17,748 bases of DNA from Candidatus Woesearchaeota archaeon (GTDB lineage Archaea; Nanobdellota; Nanobdellia; Woesearchaeales; GW2011-AR15), in assembly GCA_023701075.1 (NCBI GenBank), contig JAMPXQ010000012.1, positions 1-17,748 on the forward strand. The letters run 5' to 3'. Under the pieces are notes generated by a model, which saw nothing but the letters and a program-made list of their open reading frames with translations, had not been told where the DNA came from and did no database searches. Position numbers and translations under genes: made by a program. This document shows positions 14,044-17,748 of the stretch, piece by piece (the first letter of the stretch is position 1; every line of letters starts with the position of its first letter).

Positions 14044-14066
14044 CAAAAAGGATTATCATTTCTTTG

Positions 14067-14597
14067 ATGCGCAAAGAAACTAAGAAACGGCTGATAGGCT
14101 ATTTGAAGCTGATAGGTATAATGGCTCTGCTTTTTGTGATATTCAAAGGGATTTTTATCTTAGTGGTTCTGATCGGCTTGAGCCTAAGCATGAGCTATCT
14201 TGTGAACCAGTTCAAGCTCAGGAATTTTGGTATAGAGCTGGTTACCTTGATTGCAGTCTTGGTCGGAATGAAATATGGTCCTATTTCTTCTTTGATTATC
14301 ACTTTTATCTTGATACTGTATCATCTGGCGGCAGGCGGTTTTTTTGGTACATATTGGTTCTGGGTCATACCATCATATTGTTTGGCAGGCGTGATTGCAG
14401 GTTTTTTCCAGGCAGAAGACATCTCAAGGTTAGGTTTTTTCTTGACCCTTGGGATAAATATAGTGACTTCGCTTTTTACAGCTATTGCAACACCAGGTTT
14501 TTTGCCGAAACATCTGCCTTTTGCAGTATCAAATGTTATTTTCAATGTGATACTTTTCAATGTATTAGGAAAGACATTGCTCTTATTGTTGATATGA
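14067..14597 (+). CDS. polytopic membrane protein, possible ECF-transporter S-component-like
   Basis: This 176-residue protein has five or six hydrophobic helices, about 17-45 (possibly two), 56-88, 96-113, 121-141 and 149-176, with very few charged residues after the basic N-terminus. The pattern GMKYGPISSLIITFILIL followed by HLAAGGFFGTYWFW and SYCLAGVIAGFF recalls small vitamin- or metal-uptake S components of ECF transporters, which also have six helices and about 180 residues. No ATPase or T component lies nearby, so it would rely on a shared energising module. The resemblance is by eye and weak. The ATG at 14067 is preferred to the TTG one codon earlier. It is convergent with the polymerase gene 19 bases away. 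Confidence 0.75.
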   Translation: MRKETKKRLIGYLKLIGIMALLFVIFKGIFILVVLIGLSLSMSYLVNQFKLRNFGIELVTLIAVLVGMKYGPISSLIITFILILYHLAAGGFFGTYWFWVIPSYCLAGVIAGFFQAEDISRLGFFLTLGINIVTSLFTAIATPGFLPKHLPFAVSNVIFNVILFNVLGKTLLLLLI

Positions 14598-14616
14598 CAA
14601 GTAGTCAAGTCTTGAT

Positions 14617-16935
14617 CTAGAATCCAAAAAGATTTGTCTGCCTTGTATCTTTTAGTAGGTCATCAAAATTTCGGTCATAGAACACAAGTACGGAATCTGC
14701 TATAGGTTTTATCTGTTTCTCGATATAATGTTCATAATCTATTTTATGGCTCATCTTCTGGAGAGGCTCTGGTCCATCAGTAGTCATCACATATGCGATT
14801 ATGCTGCTGGATATCTTATCAAGCTTCCTTGCGGCTTTCACATGCGGCGGTGTAGTCTTTGTGTATTTTATAAGGTCCTTCCTGATGGCTTTCCTGTATA
14901 CAAGCAGCTCATCATACTTTCCTTTCTTTAGTTCAAGCACGAATTCTTTCACATAGTCCACGACTTCTCTCTTATGGAACACCCGGTCTAAGAGTTCAAG
15001 CTGGAATTTCTTTGATACATCAGTCCAGTCCCTTCTCACAAATTCAAGGCCTGTGAAATCTATCTTTTCCTTGCCTTCTTTTATGAGCAGCCCGGCATAT
15101 CTCTTCTTTGCGCCTTTCTCAGTCCCGCGGATCTTAGGCATCATGAATCTTATGAACGTCTTCTCGAATTGTATCTCAAGATAATTTTTCATCCCGATAT
15201 TTAGTGCATATTCATCCCAGTGCCTGTTTATTATGGATTGCACGTTAAGCCCGACTTCCTTGGCTCCTTCATAATCACTCGATTTGGTCTCGACAAAGAT
15301 AGAATCCGTATCCCCGTAGATGACCCTATGTCCGCTAGTCTCTACAAGTTCAGCAGTCTTCTTCACGATCATCTGCCCGAAGTGGGTTATGGCATTCGCC
15401 ATGTCAAGGCTATAGAACCTGCACATCGGATTTGCAAGCACTCCAAAAAAGGAGTTCATTGTGATCTTGATGGCAAAGCTCTGTTCCACATTCTTATCTT
15501 TTTTTGCCAGGTCCCTTTGTTCAGACAGTTTCTGCAGCAGTTCAGGAAGGATTCCCCACTCTTTCTTGAATCTTGCTCCGTTTGGTGCAGTGATTGTCTC
15601 GCCGTCATGATGCATCCCTTTAGGGATGAAGGATAATGGGTCTATATTGAAAGTCCTCATGATGCTGGGATATAGGCTCTTGAAATCCAGGACATTGATG
15701 TAGTCATATATCCCGGGGATAGAGTCTTTGACAAATCCGCCTATGATCCTCTCTTCACGGTCTTTGAAGTCAGAAGTTCGGCATACAAAACCTTTAAGCA
15801 TGGTCTCTCTGATGTATAGATTATCAAGTGATGCGATAGAAGATTTTACCCTATCAAGCTGCATCCCGGTGAGGAGGCTTCTTTGGATGGTCAGGTTGAT
15901 TAGGTTCTTCTTCTCAAGTATCCTTATGACCAGTTCAGAATCCTTCAGGTTATAGTCTGCAAGTTTCTGGGGTTCATTTTTATAGAGCCTTTCAATCTCT
16001 TCTCCTTTATCGACATCAGTGAAGACATCAAGTTTCCCTTCGCCTAATATCTCAGAGGCAGCAGTCTGCAGCTTGAAATCCCTAAGGCTTATGAAAGATA
16101 TCCTCAGGAGATGGATGCCGTCAAGGACGACCCTTCCAGGGAAATCAGCACTCGAGTCTTTTAGGAAAGATTCATTTATCTTCACTTGGCATGGCCACTC
16201 AGCCCTTCCAAGTACAAAATCTATCTTATGTTCCCTGAATTTCTGGCTTATCAGCTTGAAATCAAAGTCGATAAGGTTCCATCCTGTTATGATATCCGGA
16301 TCATAATGGTGGATTATCTCCTTGAACCGTTCCAGCATCTCTTTTTCAGTCTTGAACGATTCGCATTTGTCAAGCGTCTTCTCATTTACTATGAGGACTT
16401 TTTCGAAATCTTTTGAATAGAGCGAGATGCAGTATATGTTCTTCATATCCATAGATGATTCGACATCTATTGCAATCGTCCTGAGGTTCGGCTTGAATTC
16501 GCAGTGTTTCAGTCTGGGCTCTTCAAATATCCAGTCTACATACTGCCCTTTCTTGAACTCCCCTTCGATGTCCATGCTGCCTTTTATGCCATGGTCTATG
16601 AGGAACCTGTACACAAATCTTATGTCTGCTTCATAGGTTACAATATCTTCTTTATGGAACATATCCCTAAGTATCGGGACGTCCCTAGGCATGTTTAATG
16701 TGATTTTTGCGACAGGTTCGTCAAAGAAGTTCTTGGATGAGGATTCATCTTTCTCATATTTGAGGTCAGTCTTTATTTTGGCTGCTTTCTCAAGGTCTTT
16801 TTTTCGGATATAGAAATACGGTCTGAAATGGTTGATTGTAAGGAACGATTCTCCGCTTTCCAGCCTTCCGAAAAGATAGATATATGCCTTATCATCGATT
16901 ATCCTATATGTATGATAGACAATGAACCCTTTCAT
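14617..16935 (-). CDS. polB: family B DNA polymerase with 3'-5' exonuclease (Pol II-like)
   Basis: This 772-residue polymerase has both activities intact. Exonuclease: IAIDVESS (D157, E159; Exo I), GWNLIDFDF (N220, D223; Exo II) and YNLKDSEL (Y328, D332; Exo III). Polymerase: motif A VLDFKSLYPSIMRTF (D417), motif B KITMNSFFG (K490-G498) and motif C YGDTDSIFV (D542, D544). In motif B the near-invariant Tyr before Gly is Phe (F497). Motif A with SLYPSIMRTFNIDP recalls E. coli Pol II more than the classic archaeal PolB1/B3 replicases. The last residues, QTNLFGF, form a PIP-like box (QxxLxxF) for binding the PCNA clamp. There is no intein. The ATG is about 28 bases from a minus-strand TATA-like box; the gene is monocistronic. 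Whether it is the main replicase or a repair enzyme cannot be told here. Confidence 0.95.
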   Translation of the reverse strand: MKGFIVYHTYRIIDDKAYIYLFGRLESGESFLTINHFRPYFYIRKKDLEKAAKIKTDLKYEKDESSSKNFFDEPVAKITLNMPRDVPILRDMFHKEDIVTYEADIRFVYRFLIDHGIKGSMDIEGEFKKGQYVDWIFEEPRLKHCEFKPNLRTIAIDVESSMDMKNIYCISLYSKDFEKVLIVNEKTLDKCESFKTEKEMLERFKEIIHHYDPDIITGWNLIDFDFKLISQKFREHKIDFVLGRAEWPCQVKINESFLKDSSADFPGRVVLDGIHLLRISFISLRDFKLQTAASEILGEGKLDVFTDVDKGEEIERLYKNEPQKLADYNLKDSELVIRILEKKNLINLTIQRSLLTGMQLDRVKSSIASLDNLYIRETMLKGFVCRTSDFKDREERIIGGFVKDSIPGIYDYINVLDFKSLYPSIMRTFNIDPLSFIPKGMHHDGETITAPNGARFKKEWGILPELLQKLSEQRDLAKKDKNVEQSFAIKITMNSFFGVLANPMCRFYSLDMANAITHFGQMIVKKTAELVETSGHRVIYGDTDSIFVETKSSDYEGAKEVGLNVQSIINRHWDEYALNIGMKNYLEIQFEKTFIRFMMPKIRGTEKGAKKRYAGLLIKEGKEKIDFTGLEFVRRDWTDVSKKFQLELLDRVFHKREVVDYVKEFVLELKKGKYDELLVYRKAIRKDLIKYTKTTPPHVKAARKLDKISSSIIAYVMTTDGPEPLQKMSHKIDYEHYIEKQIKPIADSVLVFYDRNFDDLLKDTRQTNLFGF

Positions 16936-16956
16936 AGAGATGGGAAAAGGTCATTT

Positions 16957-16968
16957 GGTTTATAAATA
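16957..16968 (-). promoter_or_regulatory. TATA-like promoter of polB
   Basis: On the minus strand TATTTATAAACC is centred about 28 bases before the ATG at 16935. The remaining gap to 17139 shows no gene, only the inverted repeat at 17089-17139. Confidence 0.5.
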
Positions 16969-17088
16969 TGTTTGATGCAGCAGTTGGGTTTTCATCTATA
17001 CATTGAGAATTATCTTGTGTTGCGTATTTGTCCAAAGGATTATGGGGGATAAGCCGATTCGTGCTCTTGGTTCATATGGATGCCAGTC

Positions 17089-17139
17089 TTAACCATGTTT
17101 ACTTTTCATTCACTACTTTTTAGTCACTATTATGGTTAA
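17089..17139. repeat. 8-bp inverted repeat upstream of kinase 2
   Basis: TTAACCAT (17089-17096) and ATGGTTAA (17132-17139) are perfect inverted copies 35 bases apart. The right arm abuts the TATA-like box, where the TFB-recognition element would be. It could be an operator with two half-sites. Confidence 0.3.
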
Positions 17140-17150
17140 TTTTATAAATA
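17140..17150 (+). promoter_or_regulatory. TATA-like promoter of kinase 2
   Basis: TTTTATAAATA is centred about 24-26 bases before the tandem ATGs at 17168 and 17171. Confidence 0.5.
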
Positions 17151-17167
17151 CTTTTTTCTTTTTTGCT

Positions 17168-17748
17168 ATGATGATTCCTTTTGACGCAAATGAGCAGATA
17201 AAAGCTGCATTAGATCAAATAGCAAGTGAGAACATATATACAGACATTCATTTTTTAGGTGAAGGCGGGACATCTCAGGTATTTGGATGCAAAAAAGGGA
17301 AAGAAGATTTGGTATTGAAACTGGTACATCCTAAATTTCCTTTTTTTGAGCCTTATTCCCCTATTGCACTTGAAGTGATCTTTAAGCAGGATATAACTTA
17401 TTTTGAGCAAGAGATTAATTTCAATCATACATTATATCATCCTGGTTTTTTTGGCATGTATGATTATGGTATAGTTAACTATACTTTTCCGATAAAATCA
17501 GAGGTTCCATATCTGGTGTTCCCTAGGTATTATGAAACATTTGAAGACGTTATATTATCCGATAAAAGCTTTGGGACAAAGCTTAGGCAGCTCATAAGGC
17601 TTTGTGATCCATTGATTTACCTGCATGAGAATGGTTTCGCATATAGGGATTTGAAACCAGACAATGTGCCTATGGTTAAAGGTCTTTCCTTCTTAAGTGA
17701 TTTTGGCTGCGTTTATAATTTGAGTGATCATGCCCCAATCATCGGTAC
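17168..17748 (+). CDS. Hanks-type protein kinase 2, 3'-truncated by window edge
   Basis: The frame runs open to the end of the window and gives 193 complete residues. It begins MMIPFDANEQIKAALDQI. Kinase features: glycine loop LGEGGTSQVFG (30-40), LVLKLV with K51, likely helix-C Glu in YFEQEINF (E80 or E82), hinge-like YLVFPRYYE (115-123), catalytic loop YRDLKPDNVP (D161, N166) with Tyr in place of the usual His, and LSDFGC (D178). The C-lobe after DFG is missing. The canonical glycine loop and catalytic residues indicate an active Ser/Thr-type kinase. Pro two residues after the catalytic-loop Asn and the PRY hinge match the kinase at 12850, so the two are paralogues. Two adjacent ATGs (17168, 17171) are possible starts; either is leaderless. 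Confidence 0.88.
   Translation, partial: MMIPFDANEQIKAALDQIASENIYTDIHFLGEGGTSQVFGCKKGKEDLVLKLVHPKFPFFEPYSPIALEVIFKQDITYFEQEINFNHTLYHPGFFGMYDYGIVNYTFPIKSEVPYLVFPRYYETFEDVILSDKSFGTKLRQLIRLCDPLIYLHENGFAYRDLKPDNVPMVKGLSFLSDFGCVYNLSDHAPIIG

Noticed and set aside
15220..15636. 138-residue plus-strand frame opposite polB
   Set aside because: It overlaps polymerase motifs B and C on the other strand; its composition follows from the complement of those codons.
17020..17090. GGTTCATATGGATGCC resembling a tRNA T-arm
   Set aside because: No acceptor stem, anticodon arm or D-arm can be folded around it.

Overview
The window looks like a stretch of an AT-rich archaeal chromosome, most likely from a DPANN-type lineage (Woesearchaeota/Pacearchaeota-like). 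The lineage is inferred from gene content and layout. Evidence for Archaea: almost every first gene of a transcription unit has an AT-rich TATA-like box centred about 24-30 bases before its start codon, so the mRNA would be leaderless or nearly so, while genes inside operons have Shine-Dalgarno-like sites or overlaps. The proteins include an archaeal-type YchF-related GTPase with a TGS domain, a family B DNA polymerase with a C-terminal PIP-like box, and a small HTH_45-type winged-helix protein. I found no rRNA, tRNA, CRISPR array, insertion sequence or integrase.

Layout from left to right. (1) 1-1556: the 3' part of a metallophosphoesterase-like gene, a tiny SD-led reading frame behind it, and a convergent gene for an unrecognised 173-residue protein with faint HD-domain resemblance. 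(2) 1557-6572: a divergent promoter region with a palindrome, a 1051-residue secreted, membrane-anchored HExxH metallopeptidase, a small membrane protein built from an internal tandem duplication, and the YchF-related GTPase. (3) 6638-8290 (minus): an HtpX-like M48 membrane protease with a long C-terminal extension. (4) 8291-8657: a non-coding-looking gap that holds an SD-led small reading frame interrupted by an in-frame TAG. (5) 8658-9591: a seven-helix membrane protein overlapping a winged-helix regulator. (6) 9623-12321: an operon of two HAD phosphatases and S-adenosylhomocysteine hydrolase. (7) 12328-14597: a Nudix hydrolase divergent from a Hanks-type protein kinase, then a small polytopic membrane protein. 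(8) 14617-16935 (minus): family B DNA polymerase. (9) 17168-end: a second Hanks-type kinase cut by the window edge.

Most units look like independent housekeeping or surface functions: SAM-cycle by-product removal (ahcY), membrane protein quality control (htpX), translation-associated GTPase, DNA replication or repair polymerase. The parts that could form less-described systems are the two related eukaryotic-like kinases about 4 kb apart, which share unusual motif variants; the overlapping 7TM/winged-helix pair, whose arrangement suggests membrane sensing coupled to transcription; and the large surface metallopeptidase with an operator-like palindrome at its promoter. All functional links between neighbours are inferences from gene order.
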